Below, piece after piece: positions 47,139-57,545 of a stretch of DNA of 64,000 nt. The notes under the pieces are model-generated. The model saw nothing but the letters and a program-made list of their open reading frames with translations. It made no database searches and had not been told where the DNA came from. Position numbers and translations under genes: made by a program. Origin of the DNA: Isoetes taiwanensis (Eukaryota; Streptophyta; Lycopodiopsida; Isoetales; Isoetaceae). Location: NCBI GenBank assembly GCA_021234155.1, contig JAJEKV010000071.1:7047054-7111053 (forward strand), written 5' to 3'. The stretch's first letter is position 1. Each line of letters begins with the position of its first letter.

Positions 47139-47571
47139 GTAGGAGCTTTTTCATATTATTTTAATTGTCCCTATCACAGAGGGCTTATAGCAAAAGATTT
47201 AGCAGTTTTAAATGAACTTGTCTACCCCAAAATTATTCCTCCGTAATAGCAATACAACATGGGGTTTAAGCTATAGCCCCCATTATTATCATAGAGCATG
47301 GGCCCGGTGAAGATTCATGTTAATTCATTTCAATTTTAAATGATATTGAAAAGTTGGAAAACGATGATGATTGAGCAAATTAGAGGGCTTATATGCCTTG
47401 GCATAATCATTTGTTTGAACTTGATTGTTTGAAGAACAACCATTCCAAGGACATCAAAATATGTGAGAGAAGTTTGATATTTTTTGTAAACATTGGGAGA
47501 GATTATGAGATGCATTTGATTGAGTTGGTTGTATATGCTTGTTAATTAAGAAGGTATTCATTTGTAAAAAT

Positions 47572-47655
47572 GTGCCAAGATAGGTCTAGTGCTTTTTAGA
47601 ATAAAAAGGTTTGGCCTTTTAGGAAAACCCGATGGATTCAATTGGACATGCCAAT
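47572..47655 (+). pseudogene. tRNA-Gly-like remnant, strongly eroded
   Basis: Only GTGCCAAGATAGGTCTAGTG, TTTAGAATA and ATTCAATTGGACATGCCAAT recall the tRNA. It is recognised by its place 35 bp after TTAATTAAGAAGGTATTCAT. Confidence 0.45.
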
Positions 47656-47935
47656 AGCTCATCCCGTGATTTGTTCAACTCTTCCAATTTTATTCTTTGG
47701 TGCAAGAGCATAAAAAGAATTTAATGCATTAAACCATGTTGATAATAATGACAATTGGAAAATCGAGAACCGATTGCACCATAACGTCCGCTGCAAAAAT
47801 GAGATCTGCGGCTCTTGCTCTTCCAACCATCAAACATTCACAATGACCATGGAACAAATGACTAGCCAAATCCTATCCTCCTAAATATTTTAATGATTAG
47901 TAAAATGAAATGGAAGCTTATTTCACATGCCGCCG

Positions 47936-48016
47936 CTTTGCATTTGTAGTGGTTATTGGGCATGACTGGAAATCGAATGTGGGCTTTGCTCACATAGGTT
48001 CAATCCCATCATCCAG
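47936..48016 (+). pseudogene. tRNA-Ser-like remnant
   Basis: GTAGTGGTTATTGGGCATGA, CTGGAAATCGAATGTGGGCT and CACATAGGTTCAATCC are left, with ATCATCCA at the 3' arm. The anticodon loop reads CTGGAAA instead of CTAGAAA. Confidence 0.65.
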
Positions 48017-48448
48017 GGTATTGTTGAAGCTTTTTCATATTATTTTATAGTCCCTAAACATCGCCTTCCATTGATTAATATTTAGAGTTTGTCATAACTT
48101 GTTGTTCACCTCTTGAAGAAGGATAAGTCCTTAATATTCTAGAGTTTATGATAGCCCCATTAGTGGCACACCAATGCTTGAACATTGTCAAAACTCATTC
48201 AGATGGAGAATTCTTTCACCATTTTATGATATCAAGTTCAAGCATGGAAAAACACGATAGATCGGAGCAAATCTTGTTTTTATGCCTTGGAATAATCATT
48301 TGTTTGACCTTATTAGAAGAACAACCATTTACACCTTATAAGACGACCTCATATTTTTTGAGAATTGGATTATGAGATGCATTTGATTGAGTTGGTTGTA
48401 TGTGCTTGTTAATTAAGAAGGTATTCATTTGTATTACGAACCATTTGT

Positions 48449-48545
48449 GCATTGGTGGTCTAGTGGTAGAATAGTACCGGGATACAAAGGCTATATGCCC
48501 AAAGCACTCAACCTTAGTTCGCCAATTCTCTTTAAAAAATGCATC
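48449..48545 (+). pseudogene. tRNA-Gly-like remnant, last of the array
   Basis: The 5' half GCATTGGTGGTCTAGTGGTA, GAATAGTACC is perfect. The 3' half is expanded and scrambled before ATGCATCC. The array ends shortly after (about 48610). Confidence 0.65.
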
Positions 48546-48619
48546 CATGAATGGTTCAACGCCAAAGAAATTTTGTTCTTCGGCTAGGAACCATCATTCA
48601 ATTAAATTGGGATTATGTC

Positions 48620-49838
48620 TATTCTAAAAATCACAGCAGTATAAGTCTTTTATTGACCATTATATTGAATTAACCACACATATACCGGATATGCCCAGTT
48701 CATTTTGGACTAGGAAGGGTTTGCATTTAGTGTTGAACCCAAAAAGGGCATTCAAATAGGGGATTTAGAAGACCCATGAATGAAAGGGGAATGTTGGAAG
48801 GCAAAAAAGTGGTAAAAGGGAAAGGGAAAATTAAAGGACCATGGTTGAGATGGAAAAGCGGAAGATTTATAAGGGGAAATTTTAGAAGGGGCATGGGAAA
48901 AGAGAAAGAGATTGCACAAAAGGGTAGATGAAGTGGTTCAAATGGCATAAAGGGCAAGAGTGCATGGGAAAAGGGTGCATTATAAGGGAAACATAAATGG
49001 GAAAACTAAAAGAGAGGGAAAAGAAAAGGAAGGGAGAAGGATAATGGAAAATCATGAATAAAAAAAGGCTCGGATTCCATAAAGGCATGGAAAGAGAGAA
49101 AGGAAATGGAAAAAGGAAAACGGGAAGGGAAAATAAAAGGGAAAGAAGAAAAGAAAGGAAAGATTTCTAGAACAAAGGGAGAGAAAGGGTGAGGAAATGA
49201 GGAAAAGGAAAGGAAAAGAATGACCAAATAGGGAAGATGAAGAGAATGGAAAAAGGGAAAGAAAAGGGCATGGGAAAAGGCAATTTCATGGAATAGAAAT
49301 TTATAGGGAGAAAGGGGAATTGCCATTTTAGAAAATACAAACAAAGGGAAGAGAAAAGGAATGGGGAAAAACCATACATATAATGTAAAAAAGGGAAGGG
49401 AAAGAAGGCAACCAAAAAGCTATAAGAAAAGAAAATATAGGAAAAAGAGGTGAGAAAAGAAAAGGGAAATTTCATATTCAAACGAAAAAATGAAGAGAAA
49501 AATTTCACGAGAGACATATAAGAACAAAAAGGGTGGGGTTCCCTTTCTAGAAGGAAAGGGAAAGGGAGGGGGAAAGAAACGAGAAAAGTGGTATGGAAAA
49601 AGGGAAAGAGGGAAAGTGTTTGAAAGCAGAAAAAATGGAAGGGAAAGCCAACAAAAAAAGGAAATTTCATGCAAAGACTAACAAAATGAAACATGCATGA
49701 GAAAAGACAAAAGGAAAATATTGAGAAAAAGAGGAAAGTGAAATGGATATAGGAAAAAGAAAAGAGAAAGGAATTGGGCTTTTCTCATTGTGACCCAAAA
49801 CATTTGATTATGCCTTAACTTATCCACCATTACCTAGG
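48620..49838 (+). mobile_element. Decayed purine-tract Helitron at the right edge of the array
   Basis: The 3' part reads GGGCTTTTCTCATTGTGACC, CAAAACATTTGATTATGCCT, TAACTTATCC, ACCATTACCTAG|G. This matches the family 3' end apart from loss of the hairpin. No clear TC start is seen, so the 5' boundary is set where array similarity stops and is uncertain. The following sequence is not array. Confidence 0.55.
48770..49770 (+). repeat. Polypurine-rich tract
   Basis: A/G-rich on the + strand with scattered ATG, TTT and CAT interruptions, similar in texture to 44380-45720. Reverse-strand open frames up to 175 codons are artefacts. Confidence 0.8.
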
Positions 49839-50192
49839 TAATCCATAAAATGTTGACTAAAGAATAGTCAAATATCTTTTCATCTAGTCTATTGACAATT
49901 GGTATGAATGAAGTGCACATGATTACTAACATAAATAATCATCTATTTATTGGCAATCATGGTATCAAAACATGCACTATATGGGATGCGTGTTTTTGGC
50001 CTCAAAAGTGGAACGAGGCCCTAAACTAGTTGTTTATTCACATTCTGGCTAGTGGAACTCCAACCACAAATACCTTCCTTTATACTTGCACATAGTGTTG
50101 ATCAGGGCAGTTTAGGTTCTCTTTTTGTACAATATGTCTTTCAAGGTAATGGAGGTCGTTTTATGTAGCTTTAGAGGATTTTAGTATGTACA
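49839..50192. other. Spacer, no feature recognised
   Basis: AT-rich sequence between two elements. No tRNA or coding frame. Confidence 0.4.
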
Positions 50193-51045
50193 CTAATACT
50201 TGATGCCAAAGATTCTTTGGGCATAAGTTAAGAACATGTAAATGATGTTCTAGAGAACGATGAGACGCCCTAACTGTTTGGCTTTAGAATCAATAAGCAT
50301 CTCTGCACTTACCAAGGACCTTTTCTTCAGTCATTAATCATTGACAAAATAATAACGTTAATATTCCTCCATGTTGCAATAAAGTATTATGATAATTTTC
50401 TTGACCTTAGGAAGTTATTGAATTCAATCCACTTTAAGGGTACACAATATAAAGTATTCTCATTGGTTTTCAATTGTTGCATAGCTTCTATTATCACCTT
50501 ATTTCTTGTGAGCTAGATGTGGGTATTAGAACTTGGTTCTTGGTTGTCAAGGTTTGACAATTGCTAGATATGGCAACATAAGGATATTTCTTTCTTTGGT
50601 TACAATGCATGAGCTAGAAACTTATAAATAATATGCGCGAACAAACGATCATGAATGTCTTGAAAGTATGTAGCACAAAACCACGAATAAGAATCAAATG
50701 GGATCAAATTACATCGAACAAAAGTTGTCAACCATTGTTGAACATACATATCCTACACTTATTTCTTACAAAAATATGCATTGAAATACTGCTGCAAAAG
50801 AGAGACATTGAAACGCAACATGTCTAAATCAACGTATGATAGTCACCTATGGTCATAAATAATTGCACAAAACTTGGTTGAATAGCAAGTAAAATACAAT
50901 AGTTTGCCCTCTAAATTGTAAGATCAAGGTTCCATGTTCCACAACAAAACCCTCATCAGGTTTGCTTGAATAGGTTCTAGCAACCTTTTCACGATGTATA
51001 GATTTCTGAAGCAACCTTTCCATGATATATTCAAAGCACAGGAAT

Positions 51046-51240
51046 GATCATTGGACATTTGTGCCTTGGATATGCCAAGGTCAACTCAGTTCATGTAGCT
51101 CTTTGCATCTGCAAATGACGACTCCTCTTGCACAGTGCTACGTGGTCATGGCATACTATTATCATCACTTTTGAAATGGTCATTAGACATTTGTGCCTTG
51201 GATATGCAAAGGTCAACTCAGTTCATGTAGCCAGTGCAGT
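51046..51240. repeat. Tandem duplication, period ~132 bp
   Basis: ACATTTGTGCCTTGGATATG followed by C(C/A)AAGGTCAACTCAGTTCATG, then TTTGCATCTGCAAATGAC, occurs at about 51056 and 51188. The second copy contains the C-terminal exon-like segment on the minus strand. The first retains a related ..EESSFADAK.. reading. Confidence 0.8.
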
Positions 51241-51649
51241 CCAATGCTTTGCATCTGCAAATGACTCCTCCTCTGGATCAAACTTGTAGTTGTAGTTGAC
51301 TATTAAGAAGAAAACGTGAAGAACAGAATTTAAATAGAAATTGTATATCATAGATACTTGCATAATTTGTGCCTCCAACTGGTATAGCTTTTGGGGTATA
51401 AGAAAAACATGTAATAAAATGTATCCATATTGGATATTGACATCAAAGTCGATCTGTTGTACCAACTCTATACTGGCTGCACAGTCATCTCAAACATTTG
51501 ATTTGTAGGTACACTAACACAAACCATTTCTAGCAGACAGTAACAAATACGGAGGCATTATAGAGGAAGCATGAGGCGCAAATAATCCAAGACGCATAGA
51601 AAGAAGAACTATGGAGGAATTGCATAAAAGAAGTCCCATGCGCTTATAA

Positions 51650-51925
51650 GAATCTGAAACCCTCAAAGTAGGTCTTGCTTCTGGCCTAGCGCCATCATTG
51701 TTGTTGCACACTATCTTTTCTGTTGGCTCTCTTGATTGTACACATGGAATAAATACTTCTTAACTAACGCATGGCATAACTGTGCGCTTATAAGAATCTG
51801 AAAACTTAGTGCTGCCTAACCCTCAATCTGCTGCTGGCCCAGTGCCATCATTGTTGTTACAGGCTATCTTTTCTGTTGGATCTCTTGATTTTACACATGG
51901 AATAAACACTTCTTAACTAAATGCA
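51650..51925. repeat. Tandem duplication, period ~145 bp
   Basis: GCGCTTATAAGAATCTGAAA, CATCATTGTTGTT, CTATCTTTTCTGTTGG, CTCTTGATT, ACACATGGAATAAA and ACTTCTTAACTAA occur in the same order from 51638 and from 51783. Confidence 0.85.
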
Positions 51926-52499
51926 TGAGATGACCACAATTGGACAAATTTGAGAAGCAAAGAATGACAATAAACCACTCATGCTGGCCATAGCTTGTAA
52001 GCTCTGATATTGGTGTTCTTTAGTTTTGATGCTTGAGCACAAGACCCTATAATGGGAAGCACTGAACGTTATAGTTGCAGCATAATATAATTTTCTTAAA
52101 TATCAGCATTTTCCTTATCCATTTCAAGACATGAGAGGAGCGACATCTGAACAACATGCACAACAAAGGAAGCAACACCTTTCTATAATCTATAATTGCA
52201 TAGAGATAAAGGAAGTCATGGACTCCAGAAACGGCCAAAAAATAGTATGCATGTGCCTTAGAACTTATTGGCCTTGAACGCAGATAAGGGGGAAAGCAAT
52301 GCTCACTCAGGTCAAAATCCAACCCATCCCATGCAATAAATTGCATACATGAGCTCATACAGAAACAGGTTGAATAGAAAATTTAATAAGAATTGAATCC
52401 AAATGACGCTTTGTGGATAATTATCTCTGTAATCAATCTAGAGAAAATAAAGAGGAAAAGTACCATGAGGTTGACGTATACTTCCTTGGCATCTTATCG

Positions 52500-52925
52500 T
52501 CAACAACTTCTTGCTAAGCGACTCACTGCAGTTTTGCAAGAAATCCCCACAGCTGATTAAGGCATGAAGCTTCTGGAGGTCAGGTTGCCAATCTCCAGCT
52601 TTGAAAGCTTGAGGTTGTTATGGACGAATAACAACCAATTGCCTGCCCTATAACAATCCGTAAATCAGGCAGTAAACAAAAAATGAAACAAAAAATGCTG
52701 CCTACCTTATGTCAACATTCCACCAAACATTTACAATCCAATAGAATCCCTAGAAACTTGTGACTCTGAACTTGTAATAGAAGCTGGATTGTAATAGAAA
52801 CTTGTAATAGAAGCCGGATTTGGGGTGACACCAGACAAAGAAGAAGGAGCTGGATTTGCAGGCAAACCAGCCAAGCCGCTCACTACAATTTTGCAAGAAA
52901 TCACCACAGTGATAAAGCGCATGAA
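52500..52925. repeat. Duplicated exon-like segment, ~365 bp apart
   Basis: Plus-strand AAGCGACTCACTGCAGTTTT then GCAAGAAATCCCCACAG (52514) and AAGCCGCTCACTACAATTTT then GCAAGAAATCACCACAG (52874) are homologous, followed by GGCATGAAGC / GCGCATGAAGC. Their minus-strand readings both contain CGDFLQNCSE. Confidence 0.75.
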
Positions 52926-54712
52926 GCCGAGCGTGCCTATGTGTATCAAATTTGTTACAACGAATTTTACAGACAGTCTGGTGTTCTGGCAGATGATTGA
53001 TTAGGAATCTTGAAACTACTTGCAATTGCCTTCTACTTTTAATTGTATAGCTATTCTCTGTCCAAGTGTGTCCATCCATTGTGTCTATATTCTGTAACAA
53101 CAATAAATACAAATAACTATGAATGAAAAAAAAAAGGTTAGTTTATGTCCATTTAAACAATCCTATAGTTCCAAACCAAGCCAGATGTGTGTGCAGAAAG
53201 TGCACAAACATCCCTGCTGCTCCATTACCAGACATCTGGCTGCTATTGTTATAGCAGCTAATCCCCCTTGCCGGTTCCTTGATCATCTTTGATCTTTCTC
53301 TAACCAAGGGAGTAAAGAAAACACTTATACAAAGAGAGATTCTTTCAATTTTGGAGTTACCATTTCCTTCTTTGGGTCACAACATTAGAATGAGCTTATC
53401 TCTAGGACGAAAAATATTTGGTTCCCAATTGGTTCTTTGCTTGTGTCATCATAATGGACATATATTGAGCCTATACCTCTGAGGTTTGCAACGACTGATT
53501 TGCGTGGTTTGCATGGCTCCATGTAGCTATAAGATTAGCTGCCTTCGTGATTCTGCAAATTCAGCCTGCTGCAATAATTAGCAAGATATAAAGGAAAAGT
53601 TTAAAGGAATTCCAAGTGGTGCATGCTTGAGAAGAAATTAGATGTGCAATGACAGTAGCTAGTTCGTTGTAATATAACATATGTTGTTATGCCTTACATT
53701 TTCAAATTAATTGCAATATTAAGCTAGATGAGAGTGCTGTACCTTTGCACTGTGATAGATAAAGCAGTAAGTGTTTTGTAGCCTTAAGTTGGTCCAAAGA
53801 GAAAACTGACTTCTCTGGGCAGGAAAAGGTTCAACGACTGGCAATAAGCTTTTTGAAGAGGTCCCAATGAACCCTGAAACAATATCTGCATTATCAAGAT
53901 ATAAGCATAAACCCTGCATCTGAAGCATCTAAAGGAGGAAAAGATATAGAAATTTGAAACAATGCATACTTACCAAGTTGTCTCCCGAATTGGTAAATGA
54001 TCTGCTTTCATAATATGATTGCCATCTAAAACGCATGCAACTTCCACATCTTGTATGAATGGTATTTAAGCGTGCTTAACATTGCCTGTCTATTGTCAGA
54101 TGTCTAGCCTAGAAACTTAGCACCATGACCATCTGTCTCACCATGACCATCTGCCAGAATTACCTTAAGCACACAACGAACTCTGCGTCTCATATAGCTC
54201 ACCATTTACCATTGCTGAGGAATTTGATGCTTGGACTGTGGAGCAAGAGATCCAAGCCCGAAAAAGAAAAAACACAATAATAAAGGAGCTCACATCGCTG
54301 TTGAAGAGGACGGCTCCTTTGAAAACTACAAAACGCCTGCCCATTTTCGCCATAAGAAGTGGTGGCCATAGCCATAACCCAAAGCTTTAACCTGACCTGA
54401 CCGATAACAACTGAAGCCGTATTAGGATTTGGAGTCAGCCGGACATCTTAGCTTCTTTCACAGAGGCCAAGCCACCGCCTTCATCTCTGCCGTACCGATC
54501 TAGGGTAGCAACATAAACGGAACCGGACCGCTCTACTTCAGCTGAACCAAGCCTCTGCTCTGCTCTGATCCATGCCTTGCTCTACTCTAGTCTACACCGA
54601 TGCCCTGCCCTGATCCACATCCAATCCCAATCGTTCAATTAAATCAATCAAATCCTCGCCCTTCGATTTAGGGCTGGGTCCAACACTTACTCAATAACAT
54701 TATAATATAGGA

Positions 54713-55573
54713 TGTACGTTTGCCATGTGCTATTCTGTTTTATGTATAGTACATACAGTACGTTACGTGGGGGAAAAATATAAAGTTCTTTATGTAAATT
54801 TTGCAAATTTGCACTTGAGGTTAGACTTTTTTTAAGAATTTTCTATAAGATCGGTTAGGGAACAAAAGGGCCACTTCTAGAGTGGAACACTGGAACCTCA
54901 GCTTTCTTGAACTATTATTTTAACAGTAAAATGCACTTGCAACAAAGAAACGAAGAAAATGTCACCATAGTTGCCGATCAGTTCTTAGAGCAGTCAAAAA
55001 ATATAAAATGTCATGTGCAGAAATGAAATGGATCGTTACAATGCCTATAAATGAAGGCATCATAACAAAAACACCTAAGATCTGTGATGGCAACATAGCA
55101 CCCAAGATCATCTCTGTCATAATGATTAAAGAATAGGTGGGGTCACAAAATAAATTTGATGCATCTTGGAAGTCTCTGAAAGCTTATTGTCTATGAAAAG
55201 GCCTAGATAAACAAACATTTACGGAAGAACAAACAGGCAGATTAGATGGACAGAGTTCAAATCCAAGGTAGAATATTTGTAGGAGGAGGAAGTTTGAAGT
55301 AACACGGTGCAACTACAACTGAATTTTGACATCTTACATGAACATTATTTCAAGCTGGTGGGATGATAGAGACAACAAAGCAAATATTCAACTTAAACAG
55401 CCCTTCAATTTAGCATTTTTTGTTGGGCTGACCATTTCCAATGCAATGGTAATGTGAATAAAGATCTGCAGCAAGTTTCATAGCAGTGATTTTGGTATTC
55501 CAACCTTCCCATGCTGTATCATTGACAGCTTCTTGTAGGAAGTGGATTGAGTGATGGTTTGATTAATCTAATT
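54713..55573. other. Spacer, no gene recognised
   Basis: AT-rich sequence with no coding frame, tRNA or repeat recognised. Confidence 0.4.
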
Positions 55574-55806
55574 TCACAAAATGAGAAAAATGATTTTGTA
55601 AAATAAACTCACTTTCAGTTCTACAGCTTGTGGCCCTTGAGTAGCAGCAAGGAGTGCTCTATCTTCTTCTGATCCTGCTAGCCAATGCCTAAGCTCGCCT
55701 ACCCTTGGCCTGACTTTCCGCAATTTACATGCAAATAATCCTTGACATAATGCAAATGCCCGATTCCAGTGCTTGAGATCAAAGAACACAAGCCTTTTAC
55801 CAATTC
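55574..55806 (-). pseudogene. Isolated exon-like segment of an unidentified gene
   Basis: On the minus strand CTATAG at about 55807-55812 can act as acceptor and GAACTGAAA|GTGAGT at about 55612 as donor. Between them an open segment reads ..GKRLVFFDLKHWNRAFALCQ.., then ..LRKVRPRVGELRHWLAG.., then SEEDRALLAATQGPQAVELK. Its composition and splice borders look like a genuine exon of about 195 nt. I do not recognise the protein. No neighbouring exon was identified with confidence, so it may be a fragment or part of a gene whose other exons I failed to see. Confidence 0.4.
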
Positions 55807-55812
55807 TCTATA

Positions 55813-57455
55813 GAATACTAGAGTTTGCAGATTAAACTTTTATAGTTCCAAAGCAAAAAAAGCCAGATACAGAATCAGCGACATATAACACTATTATTAG
55901 ACTCCTATTTTGTCATCACCAAATTTATGCATGAATTTACACATTAGATATATCTATCCAGCAATACCGACCATCTTTCCAAACACAACTCAACGCGTCC
56001 AACCCAAAGCATTAAAAACCATTAAATTACAAAGCAAAAATATAGAATGCATGCAAACTGTAATTCCAGAATCAAATCCTTGAGACCTGTTAATCCAAGA
56101 CAAAATACCTGTTTCCTATTACTTACCAGTCAATTGCACCGGGAGTTGTTTCCTCTTTCCAGATTTGGCACCGGAGAATGCAAGAAGGCAATAAAGATTT
56201 CCCCCTTTCCACCGAAAGAATTTTTGCTCAAATTTTGTCACGACCCAATTCCATTTTATTTTTTCCCCTCTTGACAAGATGAGTTTGTCACGAATGCACC
56301 AACTCTCATGCGTGACAAAATATTTTGTTCTTTCAATGGTCTATGAAGCTATTTAGACAAGCACTCAATTTTTAATAATCATGAACTAGTAAGATGACTT
56401 GTACGTCATAGAACTCACCATTCATTATAGTCCACTTAGTAGGAACATCATAAGCTAACCACAATTTCAATTTCACCGCAAGCCATCCAACACCCTGGTC
56501 ATTATAAGTTTTATCTTATAGTCCTCTCTTTCAATTAAATCCAACCCTTGTGAAAGAAGTAGCCATTGTTTACATTTTCTTTTCTTTTCATTTTTCCTAT
56601 AGTATCTAATAAAATATTATTCCTCAAAAGGGACCAATTCGAAAAAAATATCTCAAAAATGAAGGTTACTCCCAGGCTCTAGAGCTAGTACTTCATAGTT
56701 AATGATCCGGTTTGTTCGTGGAATAAATGGTTATTGTAGAAGTATCAATATGAATTCTACTTGAATCAATAGAATGCATATGTTGTCTAGACCAAGCATG
56801 ATGACCCATGTAATCGACAATATGTGTTTAAAAGTGTATGAAGCAAGGGGGCTCATATAGCTATAGCCATTACAAGTGAACCCCCTCTTTCCCCTTAAAC
56901 CATATGTATACTCATATCTAGGGGCTCATATAGTTGTAGCCATTACAAAGTGGAAGGCCCCCACACAAAAAAAACCCTCCGGGCCATGCATGTGGATGTT
57001 CGTTTCTTCCTTTTTGGGCATTTCGAGGGTCGCAAGCTACTATTTGAATGGTATCACTACAACCCCAACATTTGGTCCACGACCGAAAACAACAAGTGAA
57101 AACAAAATACGGATTGTTTTTTTTTGAAGATTTGGAAAAAACCTATAACGTAGTTATCGCAATCCTATAATCGCTCAATCTCAACCATTGATTATGTGAA
57201 TATTCCATGTCATATTCCCAATGCACAAAATGTGGGCGTCCCTTGCAAGTCAAGATGGAGTCACCCCAATTTCCACATCATCCTAAGGTGCACTACAACG
57301 TATTCCATCCAAGTCAACCAAGTACATACACGCAGAAGAAAAAGAAGCAAACACACCGATTTCAATAACACATCTCAATAACAAGCATGAAGAGGCGATT
57401 GTCACTACTCCATCAAAACAGAAAATATGACAAAAAGTTAATAACATGCATGAAG
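55813..57455. other. Spacer with a short duplication
   Basis: GGGGCTCATATAG(C/T)(T/A)(A/G)TAGCCATTACAA occurs twice at 56849 and 56922 (period about 73 bp). No gene recognised. The open frames at 56047-56274 and 56876-57127 lack family features. Confidence 0.45.
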
Positions 57456-57460
57456 AGGAA

Positions 57461-57545
57461 GCATGGGGATTTGAACCCCCGCCCAAAAGGCGCTTCTAGA
57501 AAACCTCAAGATGAAAACCTTAAGACATGACTGTTGAAGCCAAAT
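57461..57545 (-). pseudogene. tRNA-like remnant with intact B box (tRNA-Leu-like)
   Basis: The minus strand contains GGGGGTTCAAATCCCC (B box GGTTCAAATCC), preceded by AGCGCCTTTTGGGCG, CTTGAGGTTTTCTAGAAG and GTCTTAAGG. This resembles a leucine-type tRNA with a long variable arm. The acceptor stem does not close and the A box is incomplete, so it may be a tRNA pseudogene or the head of a SINE. Confidence 0.35.

Larger units (their letters stand above)
33718..48610. repeat. Tandem array of a ~0.8 kb unit with tRNA-Ser and tRNA-Gly
   Basis: About eight units share one order: TAATGACATAAGGATAATCG, GAGAAATGAGATC, CTCTTCCAACCATCAAACAT, tRNA-Ser(AGA)-like, GTAGGAGCTT, CCCTATCACA, TTTAGAGTTTGTC, GCATAGCCCCCATTAGTGGC, TATGCCTTGGCATA, TTAATTAAGAAGGTATTCAT, tRNA-Gly(GCC)-like, GCAAGAGCCAAAAAGAAGAT, CATGTTGA. 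Starts are near 33718, 36799, 37583, 42211, 43354, 45907, 46873 and 47743. The unit 36799-37582 is 784 bp without interruption. Units are separated or split by purine-tract Helitrons. The left three units are well preserved and the right ones are eroded by indels. Confidence 0.9.
51223..54353 (-). pseudogene. Exon-like fragments of an unidentified gene, minus strand
   Basis: Segments on the minus strand are as follows. 54353-54165: ATG-initiated, hydrophobic stretch SFIIVFFLFRAWISCSTV, a possible signal anchor. 54065-53974: IPFIQDVEVACVLDGNHIMK, then donor GTAAGT. 53928-53743: GLCLYLDNADIVSGFIGTSS, then TGCAAAG|GTACAG. 53091-52836: after TTGTTACAG, with Cys/His-rich VCKIRCNKFDTHRHARLHAL. 52645-52464: LHALISCGDFLQNCSESLSK, then donor GTAC. 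52358-52185: FIAWDGLDFDLSEHCFPPYL. 51305-51223: YKFDPEEESFADAKHWTAL, ending in TGA. The segments 53091-52836 and 52645-52464 share LHAL..CGDFLQNCSE and are duplicates. The parent gene is not recognised. It lies wholly inside the Helitron-like borders. Confidence 0.45.
50193..54712 (-). mobile_element. Probable Helitron carrying gene fragments, ~4.5 kb, minus strand
   Basis: On the minus strand the right end starts A|TCCTATATTATAATGTTATT at 54712, followed by CCCTAAATCGAAGGGCGAGG, the same start class as 21854. The left end reads CTTAACTTATGCCCAAAGAA, TCTTTGGCATC, AAGTATTAG|T at 50193. The stem TGCCCAAAGA/TCTTTGGCA is nearly perfect, and CTAG is changed to TTAG. Exon-like pieces on the same strand fill 51.2-54.4 kb. 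No RepHel motif was seen. Confidence 0.65.

Noticed and set aside
32279-49838. CRISPR-like array (regularly spaced repeats)
   Set aside because: Unit length is about 0.8 kb, contains tRNA-like sequences and belongs to a plant genome context. No short repeat-spacer structure exists.
54165-54353. Complete small secreted protein gene
   Set aside because: The frame fits better as a first exon-like fragment inside the Helitron. Its stop lies next to a GGTAAT donor-like site and no independent promoter is evident.
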